Assembly (NCBI RefSeq): GCF_022870885.1 | Contig: NZ_CP091509.1 | Location: 2,615,564-2,679,563, forward strand | Source: Neisseria dumasiana | GTDB lineage: Bacteria > Pseudomonadota > Gammaproteobacteria > Burkholderiales > Neisseriaceae | DNA length: 64,000 nucleotides | Direction of reading: 5' to 3' | In this document: positions 28,017 through 36,861 of the stretch, one piece after another | How positions within the stretch are numbered: the stretch's first letter is position 1 | Layout of the letters: each line of letters begins with the position of its first letter | Notes under the pieces: model-generated | What the model saw: only the letters and a program-made list of their open reading frames with translations | The model's database searches: none | Told to the model about the DNA's origin: nothing | Position numbers and translations under genes: made by a program

Positions 28017-29495
28017 ATGAAATACAACGATCTGCGTGATTTTATTCAAAAGCTTGAGCGGGAAAACAAACTCAAGCGTATCGGTTTGCCGGTTTCTCCC
28101 CATTTGGAAATGACCGAAATCGCCGACCGCGTATTGCGCTCCGGCGGGCCGGCGTTATTGTTTGAAAATCCGGTGCGGAAAGACGGTTCGCGTTACGATT
28201 TTCCCGTGCTGGCCAATCTGTTCGGCACGCCCGAGCGGGTGGCGATGGGCATGGGTGCGGCGGATGTGTCGCAATTGCGCGAAATCGGCAAAACGCTGGC
28301 TTATCTGAAAGAACCGGAGCCGCCCAAAGGCATTAAAGACGCGTTTTCCAAACTGCCGCTGCTGAAAGACATTTGGAGCATGGCGCCGAATGTGGTGAAA
28401 AAAGCGCCGTGCCAAGAAATCGTGATTGAAGGCGACGATGTCGATTTAAACAAACTGCCGATTCAGCATTGTTGGCCGGAAGACGTTGCACCGTTGGTAA
28501 CATGGGGGCTTACCGTTACCCGAGGCCCGCATAAAAAACGCCAGAATTTAGGCATTTACCGCCAGCAGCTTATCGGCAAAAACAAGCTGATTATGCGCTG
28601 GCTGGCACACCGCGGCGGCGCGTTGGATTTTCAGGCGCATAAAAAAGCCCACCCCGGCGTGCCGTATCCGGTGGCGGTGGTGTTGGGCTGTGATCCGGCC
28701 ACCATTTTGGGGGCGGTAACGCCGGTGCCGGATACCTTGAGCGAATATCAGTTTGCCGGTTTGCTGCGTGGTTCGCGTACCGAATTGGTGAAATGTATCG
28801 GCAATGATTTGCAAGTGCCTGCGCGTGCCGAAATCGTGCTCGAAGGCGTTATCCACCCCGATGAAACCGCGCTGGAAGGGCCTTACGGCGACCACACCGG
28901 CTATTACAACGAACAGGATTGGTTTCCGGTGTTTACGGTGGAACGCATTACCATGCGCGAAAATCCGATTTACCACAGCACTTATACCGGCAAACCGCCC
29001 GACGAACCTGCCGTGCTGGGCGTGGCCTTAAACGAAGTGTTCGTGCCGCTGTTGCAAAAGCAGTTTCCCGAAATCGTCGATTTCTACCTGCCGCCCGAAG
29101 GCTGTTCGTACCGTATGGCCGTGGTCAGCATCAAAAAGCAATACGCGGGCCACGCCAAACGCGTGATGATGGGCTGCTGGAGTTTTCTGCGCCAGTTTAT
29201 GTACACCAAATTCATTGTGGTGGTGGACGACGATGTGGACTGCCGAGACTGGAAAGAAGTGATTTGGGCGATTACCACCCGCATGGATCCCGTGCGCGAT
29301 ACGGTATTGGTGGAAAACACGCCGATCGATTATCTCGACTTTGCCAGCCCCGTTTCAGGCTTGGGCGGCAAAATGGGCTTGGATGCCACCAACAAATGGC
29401 CGGGCGAAACCGACCGCGAATGGGGGCGCGTGATTGAACGCGATAAAGCTACGGTGGCGAAAGTGGATGCGATTTGGAACGAACTGGGTTTGTGA
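28017..29495 (+). CDS. ubiD: UbiD family decarboxylase (3-octaprenyl-4-hydroxybenzoate)
   Basis: A 492-residue prenylated-FMN-dependent decarboxylase of ubiquinone synthesis. The UbiD pattern is complete: N-terminal [12 protein letters not shown], the prFMN/metal site region around [15 protein letters not shown], the glutamate-containing [12 protein letters not shown] and the C-terminal [20 protein letters not shown] block. Length is standard for UbiD. I take the ATG at 28017, after a DUS; the frame is open farther upstream but that part is not UbiD-like. The cofactor would need UbiX, which is not in this window. Confidence 0.94.
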   Translation: MKYNDLRDFIQKLERENKLKRIGLPVSPHLEMTEIADRVLRSGGPALLFENPVRKDGSRYDFPVLANLFGTPERVAMGMGAADVSQLREIGKTLAYLKEPEPPKGIKDAFSKLPLLKDIWSMAPNVVKKAPCQEIVIEGDDVDLNKLPIQHCWPEDVAPLVTWGLTVTRGPHKKRQNLGIYRQQLIGKNKLIMRWLAHRGGALDFQAHKKAHPGVPYPVAVVLGCDPATILGAVTPVPDTLSEYQFAGLLRGSRTELVKCIGNDLQVPARAEIVLEGVIHPDETALEGPYGDHTGYYNEQDWFPVFTVERITMRENPIYHSTYTGKPPDEPAVLGVALNEVFVPLLQKQFPEIVDFYLPPEGCSYRMAVVSIKKQYAGHAKRVMMGCWSFLRQFMYTKFIVVVDDDVDCRDWKEVIWAITTRMDPVRDTVLVENTPIDYLDFASPVSGLGGKMGLDATNKWPGETDREWGRVIERDKATVAKVDAIWNELGL

Positions 29496-29538
29496 TCAGG
29501 CGTTTCAAGTCAAATAAATACTTGTTGATAACATGCGT

Positions 29539-29605
29539 TGCACAATGAATTTCATGCCGATGCGATTCTACAAACCAAACGCATCGGCATGAAATTCAAT
29601 GTGCA
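29539..29605. terminator. 26-bp inverted repeat at the fghA stop codon
   Basis: Arms 29539-29564 and 29580-29605 are reverse complements at 25 of 26 positions, with a 15-base loop that holds the fghA stop. The right arm codes for the last residues of that protein. There is no T run. It may end transcription of the convergent ubiD and fghA genes. Confidence 0.5.
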
Positions 29606-30410
29606 CGTCTATAAAGCTGGCAACAAAATAATAGCCGTGATCGTAGCCTTTGCGCAGGTTAAACTGCACATTGAAACCGTTGGCGCGGGCGGCAGATACA
29701 AATTTTTCGGGCTGCAATTCTTGCGGATAAAACGGATCGGCATCCCCCTGATCTATCAACACCGGCAGCTTATGCCCAACCTTCCCGACCAATTTTGTGC
29801 TGTCGTACTGCGCCCAAAGGCTTTCGTTTGCACCCAAATAAGCGGTAAAAGCCTGCCTGCCCAAAGGCGTTTCGCTCGGATTCACAATCGGGGCAAGTGC
29901 CGACACGGCCGCATAGCGGTTAGGGTTGTTCAAAGCAATGTGTAACGCACCGTGCCCGCCCATACTGTGCCCGACAATGCTGCGCTGATTATTCACGGGA
30001 AAATGCGCTTCGATAAGTTCGGGCAATTCGTGCGCCACATAATCATACATTTGGTAATGCTGCGCCCACGGTTCTTGAACGGCATTCACATAAAACCCTG
30101 CTCCCAAACCGATTTCGCCATTGCCTTGCGGCACACCTTCGCCGCGGGGGGAAGTATCGGGAACCACCAAAGCCATGCCCCAATGTGCGGCAAAACGCTG
30201 CGCCCCCGATTTAACCGAAAAGTTTTCATCGGTGCAGGTTAGACCCGACAGCCAATACAGCACGGGCACGCGGTAGCCCTGCAAAGCCTGCGGCGGCAGG
30301 TAAACGGAAAACGCCATATCCGTACCGGTGGAGCGGGATCGGTGGGTATAACGCTCATGGCGGCCGTTAAACATTTTATGGGCGGAAATTAAAATCGGTG
30401 CGTTCATCAT
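29568..30410 (-). CDS. fghA: S-formylglutathione hydrolase
   Basis: A 280-residue esterase-D family serine hydrolase that frees formate and glutathione from S-formylglutathione in formaldehyde detoxification. The nucleophile elbow is GHSMGGHGA, and the C-terminal GYDHGYYFVASF segment gives the catalytic His. A cysteine in LSGLTCTDENF is also typical. The ATG at 30408-30410 follows AAGG; the ATG three bases later is equally possible. The partner dehydrogenase (adhC) is not adjacent. The last codons are part of a 26-bp inverted repeat. Confidence 0.92.
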   Translation of the reverse strand: MMNAPILISAHKMFNGRHERYTHRSRSTGTDMAFSVYLPPQALQGYRVPVLYWLSGLTCTDENFSVKSGAQRFAAHWGMALVVPDTSPRGEGVPQGNGEIGLGAGFYVNAVQEPWAQHYQMYDYVAHELPELIEAHFPVNNQRSIVGHSMGGHGALHIALNNPNRYAAVSALAPIVNPSETPLGRQAFTAYLGANESLWAQYDSTKLVGKVGHKLPVLIDQGDADPFYPQELQPEKFVSAARANGFNVQFNLRKGYDHGYYFVASFIDVHIEFHADAFGL

Positions 30411-30440
30411 CAAAGCCTTATTCAAAGCCTATATTACGGG

Positions 30441-30477
30441 CATTGAGGCCGTCTGAATGTTTCAGACGGCCTCAATG
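30441..30477. terminator. DUS hairpin upstream of fghA, after the LOG gene
   Basis: A 17-base arm (30441-30457) pairs exactly with 30461-30477 around a three-base loop. It ends the LOG-family gene on the minus strand. Confidence 0.7.
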
Positions 30478-30495
30478 CAATGCCGGCAAGCGGGA

Positions 30496-31224
30496 TTACA
30501 AACCCAGTTCCCAAGTGCTTTGCGGATCAAGCAAGCCGTCGGGGCGGTTTTCATAGTGGGCGAAGATAGCTTCGATGATTTCGTCTTCATCGTCTATCAA
30601 GCAGATTAAATCCATATCTTCGGGTGAAATCATACCGTTGCCGAGCAATTGTTCGCGAATCCAATCCATCATGCCCTGCCAGAAAGATTTGCCTACCAGA
30701 ATAATCGGGCGGCTCGGCGTTTTGCCGGTCTGCACCAAAGTCAGGCTTTCAAACAATTCGTCGAGCGTACCGAAGCCGCCGGGCATCACCACATAAGCCA
30801 CGGCGTGTTTGACAAACATGACTTTACGCGGGAAAAAATGCTGGAATTTAATCGAAAGGTTTTGATAGGGGTTGGCCGTTTGCTCGTGCGGCAACACAAT
30901 ATTCAAACCCACGGCAGGGCTTTTGCCCGCAAACGCGCCTTTGTTGGCCGCTTCCATAATGCCCGGCCCGCCGCCCGAAATAACTGAAAATCCGGCGTCC
31001 GACAATTTGCGCGACAAGCGTTCGGTAAACAGGTAATCGGGGTGATCAACCGGTGTGCGTGCGCTGCCGTAAATGCTCACGGCAGGCTGGATGGCACGCA
31101 ATTCTTCGCCTGACTCGACAAATTCGGAAATGATTTTCAACAAATGATACGATTCCCGCGCCTGAATTTCGCGGCGGGTTTCTTCGGGAAGAATGGGGGC
31201 AGGCAATTTGTGGTAAAGGTTCAT
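30496..31224 (-). CDS. TIGR00730 / LOG family Rossmann-fold protein
   Basis: A 242-residue protein of the LOG-like family. It has the nucleotide-binding ISGGGPGIMEAANKGA block and the MPGGFGTLDELFE motif (PGGxGTxxE), which mark phosphoribohydrolases acting on nucleoside monophosphates. In plants LOG makes cytokinins; in bacteria related proteins are nucleotide hydrolases such as PpnN, which is longer. The exact substrate cannot be told. It is a single-gene unit with a DUS hairpin after it. Confidence 0.85.
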   Translation of the reverse strand: MNLYHKLPAPILPEETRREIQARESYHLLKIISEFVESGEELRAIQPAVSIYGSARTPVDHPDYLFTERLSRKLSDAGFSVISGGGPGIMEAANKGAFAGKSPAVGLNIVLPHEQTANPYQNLSIKFQHFFPRKVMFVKHAVAYVVMPGGFGTLDELFESLTLVQTGKTPSRPIILVGKSFWQGMMDWIREQLLGNGMISPEDMDLICLIDDEDEIIEAIFAHYENRPDGLLDPQSTWELGL

Positions 31225-31336
31225 AAGGGCTTTGATGTCGATTAAAAAAAGGCTATTTTAACCGAATATGGCTGCAAAGGCTCAGGCCGTCTGAAAAATA
31301 CGAAGCCCGCACTTCGGTGCAACCGTTGCCTTTAAA

Positions 31337-31373
31337 GCAAAATCCGCACAAGCCAAGCAAATGCGGATTTTGC
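31337..31373 (-). terminator. Inverted repeat downstream of ggt
   Basis: GCAAAATCCGCA (31337-31348) and TGCGGATTTTGC (31362-31373) form a 12-bp stem. On the minus strand a short TTTAAA follows, 25 bases past the ggt stop. Confidence 0.5.
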
Positions 31374-31397
31374 AAAGGTTTTATATTTTCCGTTTCA

Positions 31398-33164
31398 TCA
31401 ATTGCCCATCACTTTTCCTTCGCGGCGCGGATCGGCTCCGCCCTGCAAGCCTTCGGCATGGATCACAATGCCCTGTACGCCCGAATTTAAATCGCGCACC
31501 TGAACTTTATAGCCCAATCTTTCCAAAACAGGGGCTTTGTCGGCAGCCGGTGTGTTTTGTTCCAACTCGTAGGTGCCGGTTCGGTTGAGCATATTCGGCA
31601 AATCGATAGCTTGCTGGATATCCATGCCCCAATCGAGATGGGCGGTTAGGGTTTTGGCCACATAACCGATGATGCGGCTGCCGCCGGGCGAACCGACTGC
31701 AAGGTAAGGTTGGCCGTTTTTCAATACGATGGTCGGCGCCATAGAAGAGCGCGGGCGTTTGCCGCCTGCCGCACTGTTGGCTACGGCTTTGCCTTCCGCA
31801 TCAACAGGTTTGAAAGCAAAATCAGTCAACTCGTTATTCAACAGATAACCGTTGGCCATCAAAGTGGAGCCGAAAGCATTTTCGATGGAGGTGGTCATGG
31901 AAACCACATTGCCGTCTTTATCCACAATCACCAAATGGCTGGTAGAGGGCAATTCCATGCCTTCGCCTTTGCCCTGTGTGCGGGCAAATCCGCCGGGGCT
32001 GACCGATGGTAAAGCGCCGTATCGCTCGGCAATCGAGCCGGCACGCAGTTTCAGGTAAGCGGGATGGAGCATCGCATCAACGGGAACATCGGCAAATTGC
32101 GGGTCGGCCACATAATAATCACGGTCGGCAAACGCCAAGCGCGAAGCATCTCCAAGCAAACGCCAGCTCAAAATGTTTTCCGCGCCTAAAGTGCGCATAT
32201 TGAAATGTTGCAGAATGCCGAAAATCTGCCCCAAAGCGATGCCGCCGGAGCTGGGTGCACCCATGCCGCAGATCTCGTATTCGCGGTATGGGGCGCAAAC
32301 CGGCGTGCGCTCGATCACGCGGTAGCTTTTCAAATCATCCAGAGTGATGCTGCCGGGGTTATCGGCGGCGGCAACGGTTTTCACGATATTGATGGCGGGC
32401 ATGCCGCTGTAAAAAGGCTCGCTGCCGTGCTTGGCCAGAAGTTTCACGGTTTTGGCAAATTCGGGGTTTTTCAACACCGTGCCGGCTTCAAGCGGTTTGC
32501 CTTCGGGTAAAAAATATGCGGCGGTGGCGGGATGGCGTTGCAGCTGTTCCAAGTTTTGCGCGATGGATTTAGCCATGCGCGGCGACACGGCAAAGCCTTG
32601 TTCCGCCAGCTCAACGGGTTTGTCGAACAGAGTTTTCCACGGCAGTTTGCCGTAGCGTTTATGCACATCTTCCAAAAGCTTGGGCACGCCCGGCACACCT
32701 ACCGAACGGCCGCCGACCACGGCCTGCATAAATTTCAGCGGCTCGCCGTTTTCATCTAAAAAAAGCTTGTCGGTAACGGCTTCGGGAGCGGTTTCCCGCG
32801 CATCAAACGTGGTCAGTTTTTTTTCGGTGTTGTCCCAATACACCAAAAACGCACCGCCGCCCAAACCGGAAGACTGCGGTTCGGTTAAGCTCAAGGTGGT
32901 TTGCATAGCAATCATGGCGTCGATGGCACTGCCGCCGCGTTTCAGAATGTCGTATCCGGCTTCGGTGGCCAAAGGGTTGGCCGATGCCGCCATAAATTCT
33001 TTCGCCTGCACCAGTTTCTGCTCGGTCAGCCCCGTTCCCTGTTCCGGCGCGTGGTGTTCGGCAACGGGTGCCGATGATGCCGCAGACGCATCAAGCGGTG
33101 CAGCCTGCGCATAAGCACTAAAGCCCAAAACAGCCAACAAACTGCATAAGTTTTTTAATTTCAT
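31398..33164 (-). CDS. ggt: Gamma-glutamyltransferase
   Basis: A 588-residue precursor of a periplasmic enzyme that cleaves glutathione and moves the gamma-glutamyl group. A signal peptide with AYAQA near residue 21 is seen. The self-cleavage site is in ELPSTSHLVIVDKDGN: the Thr before Ser-His should become the N-terminus and nucleophile of the small subunit. The oxyanion and substrate motifs (KRPRSSMAPTI and GSPGGSRIIGYV) are intact. Genomic neighbours are unrelated. A 12-bp hairpin follows. Confidence 0.95.
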   Translation of the reverse strand: MKLKNLCSLLAVLGFSAYAQAAPLDASAASSAPVAEHHAPEQGTGLTEQKLVQAKEFMAASANPLATEAGYDILKRGGSAIDAMIAMQTTLSLTEPQSSGLGGGAFLVYWDNTEKKLTTFDARETAPEAVTDKLFLDENGEPLKFMQAVVGGRSVGVPGVPKLLEDVHKRYGKLPWKTLFDKPVELAEQGFAVSPRMAKSIAQNLEQLQRHPATAAYFLPEGKPLEAGTVLKNPEFAKTVKLLAKHGSEPFYSGMPAINIVKTVAAADNPGSITLDDLKSYRVIERTPVCAPYREYEICGMGAPSSGGIALGQIFGILQHFNMRTLGAENILSWRLLGDASRLAFADRDYYVADPQFADVPVDAMLHPAYLKLRAGSIAERYGALPSVSPGGFARTQGKGEGMELPSTSHLVIVDKDGNVVSMTTSIENAFGSTLMANGYLLNNELTDFAFKPVDAEGKAVANSAAGGKRPRSSMAPTIVLKNGQPYLAVGSPGGSRIIGYVAKTLTAHLDWGMDIQQAIDLPNMLNRTGTYELEQNTPAADKAPVLERLGYKVQVRDLNSGVQGIVIHAEGLQGGADPRREGKVMGN

Positions 33165-33220
33165 TACTTTACTCCCATCCGTAGCTTATTTTTAAATATG
33201 TGCACTATTACCCGATTTTC

Positions 33221-33261
33221 AGACGGCCTCAATACGGCAAAACTCTCAGGCCGTCTGAAAA
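33221..33261. repeat. Inverted DUS pair left of the DnaA-box array
   Basis: A minus-orientation DUS near 33221 and a plus-orientation DUS ending near 33260 face each other upstream of ggt. They border the first DnaA-box array. Confidence 0.6.
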
Positions 33262-33262
33262 C

Positions 33263-33465
33263 TGTGTATAACCCTGAAACTTTCCACACCAAACCGCGTG
33301 CGAATTTATTTATCCACAATTGTGCCCACGCTTGAAGGAAAGTTTTCCCGAATCTTTTGGAAACGATAAATCGATGAAATAACAATTTAAAATCAGTTTA
33401 TCCACAGCCGTGTTCGCTAATCAATATCACCATCTTTTTATTATTTATATTATTAGTTGTATTGG
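33263..33465 (+). other. DnaA-box array, copy 1 (left of gnd)
   Basis: A gene-free stretch between divergent ggt and gnd. It holds TTATACACA (33263-33271, minus), CTTTCCACA (33280-33288, two mismatches from consensus), TTATCCACA (33310-33318) and TTATCCACA (33398-33406). A conserved GAAGGAAAGTTTTCCC lies between them and an AT-rich stretch (33434-33464) follows. Distances from the first box are 17, 47 and 135 bases. The array is repeated right of gnd with the same spacing. Role is inferred: replication origin or DnaA-controlled region. Confidence 0.75.
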
Positions 33466-33562
33466 TTTTGGCCGCTTCAGCCCTGCAAGCGAAACATTGT
33501 TTAACTGCGCCTAATCGGTTAAAGTTAAACCGTACGAACTTCACAAACAAAAGGATTCTCCG

Positions 33563-35011
33563 ATGAAAGGCGATATCGGCGTTATCGGTTTGGCCGTAAT
33601 GGGTCAAAACCTGATTCTGAACATGAACGACAAAGGCTTTAAAGTTGTGGCCTTTAACCGTACTGTTTCCAAAATAGACGATTTTCTCAACGGCGCAGCC
33701 AAAGGCACCAACATTATCGGTGCCACTTCACTGCAAGATTTGGTCAATAAGCTTGAAAAGCCCAGAAAAATCATGCTTATGGTAAGAGCCGGTGCAGTAG
33801 TAGACGACTTTATCGGCCAACTTGTTCCCTTATTGGACAAAGGCGACATCATTATCGACGGCGGCAATGCCAATTTTCCCGATTCCACCCGCCGTACCCG
33901 CGAGCTGGCCGAAAAAGGCATCCGCTTTGTCGGTGCAGGCGTATCGGGCGGTGAAGAAGGTGCGCGTAACGGCCCTTCGATTATGCCCGGCGGCAACGAA
34001 GAAGCTTGGCCGCATGTGAAACCGATTTTACAGGCCATTGCCGCCAAAACCCCGCAAGGCGAACCTTGCTGCGATTGGGTAGGCCGCGACGGTGCCGGAC
34101 ACTTCGTAAAAATGGTGCACAACGGCATCGAGTACGGCGATATGCAGCTTATCTGCGAAGCCTATCAGTTTATGAAAGACGGTTTGGGCTTGAATTATCA
34201 ACAAATGCACGAAATCTTCAGCATTTGGAACCGCACCGAATTGGATTCTTACCTGATTGAAATTACCGCCGATATTTTGGGTTTCAAAGACGAAAACGGC
34301 GAACCGCTGGTGGAAAAAATCCTCGATACCGCCGGGCAAAAAGGCACGGGTAAATGGACGGGCATCAACGCCCTCGATTTGGGCATTCCGCTGACCCTGA
34401 TTACCGAATCGGTGTTCGCCCGCTGCGTTTCCGCCTTTAAAGAACAGCGCGTTCAGGCCGGAAAACTGTTCAATAAAACCATCAAGCCGGTGGCAGGCGA
34501 TAAAACCGAATGGGTGGAAGCCTTGCGCGAAGCTTTGCTCGCTTCAAAAATTATTTCTTACGCACAAGGCTTTATGTTGATTCGCGAAGCCAGCGAAGTA
34601 AACGATTGGGCATTGAACTACGGCCAAACCGCTTTGCTGTGGCGCGAAGGCTGCATCATCCGCAGCGCGTTTTTAGGTAATATCCGCGATGCTTACGAAG
34701 CCAACCCCGATTTGGTTTTCTTGGGAGCAGATCCCTATTTCAAAGACATTCTCGAAAACTGCCTGCCGGCATGGCGCAAAGTGGTGGCCAAAGCCGTTGA
34801 GTGCGGCATTCCCATGCCCTGCATGGCATCCGCAATCACTTTCTTAGACGGCTACACCACCGAACGCCTGCCTGCCAACCTACTGCAAGCCCAACGCGAC
34901 TATTTCGGTGCGCACACCTACGAGCGTACCGACAAACCGCGCGGCGAGTTTTTCCACACCAACTGGACGGGCAAAGGCGGCGATACGGCATCGACCACTT
35001 ACGATATTTAA
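33563..35011 (+). CDS. gnd: 6-phosphogluconate dehydrogenase (decarboxylating)
   Basis: A 482-residue enzyme of the oxidative pentose phosphate route, turning 6-phosphogluconate into ribulose 5-phosphate with NADPH formation. The NADP site GLAVMGQNL is at the N-terminus (residues 8-16), the catalytic GGNxxxxDS-type block reads IIDGGNANFPDSTRR, and KMVHNGIEYGDMQ follows. The C-terminal GYTTERLPANLLQAQRDYFGAHTYER is full length. It is bounded by the two DnaA-box arrays, and its promoter must lie in or beside copy 1. Confidence 0.98.
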   Translation: MKGDIGVIGLAVMGQNLILNMNDKGFKVVAFNRTVSKIDDFLNGAAKGTNIIGATSLQDLVNKLEKPRKIMLMVRAGAVVDDFIGQLVPLLDKGDIIIDGGNANFPDSTRRTRELAEKGIRFVGAGVSGGEEGARNGPSIMPGGNEEAWPHVKPILQAIAAKTPQGEPCCDWVGRDGAGHFVKMVHNGIEYGDMQLICEAYQFMKDGLGLNYQQMHEIFSIWNRTELDSYLIEITADILGFKDENGEPLVEKILDTAGQKGTGKWTGINALDLGIPLTLITESVFARCVSAFKEQRVQAGKLFNKTIKPVAGDKTEWVEALREALLASKIISYAQGFMLIREASEVNDWALNYGQTALLWREGCIIRSAFLGNIRDAYEANPDLVFLGADPYFKDILENCLPAWRKVVAKAVECGIPMPCMASAITFLDGYTTERLPANLLQAQRDYFGAHTYERTDKPRGEFFHTNWTGKGGDTASTTYDI

Positions 35012-35036
35012 TTTGCTGTTAGTGAGTAAAATAATG

Positions 35037-35070
35037 AGGCCGTCTGAAAACAACTTTTTCAGACGGCCTT
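35037..35070 (+). terminator. DUS hairpin terminator of gnd
   Basis: AGGCCGTCTGAAAA (35037-35050) pairs with its complement at 35056-35069, followed by TTATTTTT. It lies 25 bases after the gnd stop. Confidence 0.8.
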
Positions 35071-35120
35071 TATTTTTGCGGTTTGACTGCTGTGTTTCAT
35101 TGATAAAGCCGTCTGAATAC

Positions 35121-35324
35121 TGTGTATAAGCGCAAAACTTTCCACACAAAGCCGATACGGTATTTATTTATCCACAATTATGCCTAAGTTTGAAGGAAAG
35201 TTTTCCCAAAGCTTTCTGCTCATACAAGTTGATGAATTTCAAATTAAAAACAAACTTATCCACAACAAAGAGCATCCATCAATATCATCGTCTTTTTATT
35301 ATTTAATTATTAAGTTGTAATGGT
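35121..35324 (+). other. DnaA-box array, copy 2 (right of gnd)
   Basis: Fills most of the gene-free stretch 35070-35426. It carries TTATACACA (35121-35129, minus), CTTTCCACA (35138-35146), TTATCCACA (35168-35176) and TTATCCACA (35256-35264). Offsets from the first box are 17, 47 and 135 bases, exactly as in copy 1, although the bases between have diverged. The GAAGGAAAGTTTTCCC string and the AT-rich CTTTTTATTATTTA stretch are also kept. The orientation is the same as copy 1. Confidence 0.75.
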
Positions 35325-35426
35325 TTCGGATCTTTTAAGCTGCTTTTCCGAACATTTGAACACCATATTGAAACTCACCATATTCGGATTAAGCCCGAAT
35401 ATGAATTTTGATCAACCATATATGCT

Positions 35427-35465
35427 GAGGCCGTCTGAAAAGGTTTATGCTTTTCAGACGGCCTC
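35427..35465. terminator. DUS hairpin after efeB
   Basis: GAGGCCGTCTGAAAA (35427-35441) pairs exactly with 35451-35465. It lies 47 bases past the efeB stop on the minus strand. Confidence 0.75.
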
Positions 35466-35511
35466 ATTCGTTTCAACGGTAGGATATACGGTTTAATGCT
35501 ACCAATCACCA

Positions 35512-36789
35512 TCACGCGGTAAGCAGGCTTTGGCCGAAGAAGCCGCCTTTTTCCACGCCCGGCAGCGTGAAGAAATAGCCGCCGCCGAAGGGGCTGATGT
35601 ATTCTTCCAGCGGTTCGGTATCGAGCAGTTTTTGCACGAAGATAAAGCCGTCTTCCAGATTGGCCTGATAGCAGATAAACACCAAGCCGACATCGAGCTG
35701 GCCGGCTTTGGAGAGGCCGCGCGAATAGTTGTAAGGCCGTCTGAACAGTTGGTGTTTCTTCATAAATTCGGGGTCGCGCGGGTTGGCGACGCGCATGTGG
35801 CTGTCTTTGGGAATCACTTTGCCTTCGGGGTCTTTGCCGTAATCGGGAACGTCGTTTTCGTATTTCATACCCAGCGGCGCACCGCTGTATTTTTCGCGCC
35901 CGAAAATGGTTTCCTGCTCTTGCAGCGGCGTTCTGTCCCAAAATTCGACGAAGTGGCGGATGATGCGCACGGCTTGGTAGCTGCCGTTTTTCGCCCATGC
36001 GGGTTCGTCCAAGCTGTTGGCGGCGATGCCCGTCCATAACACCTGATCGGCGGTTTGCGGGTTGCTTACGTCGGGGTTGGCGGTGCCGTCGTGAAAGCCC
36101 AGCAGGTTGCGCGGGGCGGAACCGGGTTCGGATTTGGGCAGGAAGCCGTCTATGCTCCAGCGAATGATGGCGTATTGCGCGGTGTTTTTGATGATGTCGC
36201 GCAGGGCGTTTTGGCAGGTTTCGGGGGTGAACGCGCAGATTTGCAGGCTGATGTCGCCGTCGCACCAGTCGGCTTGCAGCTTGTCGTTGAAGAAGTCTTT
36301 CATTTCCTGCAGGCGTTTGGGTTTTTTGGCGGCCAGCCCGAAGCGTTGGTCAAACAGGCTGGCTCCGACGCTCAGGGTGATGGTTAGCCCGTCGGGGCGG
36401 ATGGTTTTGCCGAGTATGCCGCTGCCGGAAGGCGGCAGTTTGGCATCGCCGTCTTGCAGTTCGCCTCCTTGGGTGAGAAATTCGATGCGGCTGGTGATGA
36501 TACGGAACAGTTTTTCCAAGTCTTTCGGGGTTTTGGCGAGCACGTCGAAAGCAGCCATAATGCCGAACTGTTGGTGCGGGGTGGTGATGCCTGCTTGGTG
36601 CTTGCCGTAGCAGTCGTAGCTTTCCGTGGAATGCTGTATGAGTGCGGCTTTCTCTTCGCTGCGGCCTTTTTTCTCGCCCCATGTGAAACCGCCTGCGGCT
36701 GCGACCGCACCGGTAGCGGCTGCGGCAACGGCGGCTTTGAGCAAGGTGCGTTTTTCGGGTTGGGTGGGGTTGCGGTGGTGGTTGCTCAT
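35512..36789 (-). CDS. efeB: Deferrochelatase/peroxidase EfeB (Dyp-type)
   Basis: A 425-residue DyP-type heme peroxidase of the EfeUOB ferrous iron system. The N-terminus (K-R-T-L-L-K then an Ala-rich stretch) looks like a Tat signal, fitting export of a folded heme protein. The DyP motif GxxDG is seen as GFHDGTANP, followed by the heme-ligand region with VRIIRHFVEFWDR. It is the last gene of efeU-efeO-efeB, 72 bases after efeO, with a DUS hairpin in the gap. In E. coli EfeB oxidises ferrous iron or removes iron from heme; which applies here is unknown. Confidence 0.94.
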   Translation of the reverse strand: MSNHHRNPTQPEKRTLLKAAVAAAATGAVAAAGGFTWGEKKGRSEEKAALIQHSTESYDCYGKHQAGITTPHQQFGIMAAFDVLAKTPKDLEKLFRIITSRIEFLTQGGELQDGDAKLPPSGSGILGKTIRPDGLTITLSVGASLFDQRFGLAAKKPKRLQEMKDFFNDKLQADWCDGDISLQICAFTPETCQNALRDIIKNTAQYAIIRWSIDGFLPKSEPGSAPRNLLGFHDGTANPDVSNPQTADQVLWTGIAANSLDEPAWAKNGSYQAVRIIRHFVEFWDRTPLQEQETIFGREKYSGAPLGMKYENDVPDYGKDPEGKVIPKDSHMRVANPRDPEFMKKHQLFRRPYNYSRGLSKAGQLDVGLVFICYQANLEDGFIFVQKLLDTEPLEEYISPFGGGYFFTLPGVEKGGFFGQSLLTA

Positions 36790-36807
36790 GATATTTTGAA
36801 GACGATG

Positions 36808-36843
36808 TTTTCAGACGGCCTGATGTGTCGGGCCGTCTGAAAA
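36808..36843 (-). terminator. DUS hairpin inside the efe operon
   Basis: TTTTCAGACGGCC (36808-36820) pairs with GGCCGTCTGAAAA (36831-36843). It lies between efeO and efeB and may lower transcription of efeB. Confidence 0.5.
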
Positions 36844-36861
36844 GGGTTGATGAAAGAAAAA

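Noticed and set aside
33263..35324. Firm annotation of oriC.
   Set aside because: DnaA boxes and AT-rich DNA are present, but no dnaA, dnaN or gyrB is in the window, and gene directions show no clear leading-strand switch here, so it is kept as a candidate.
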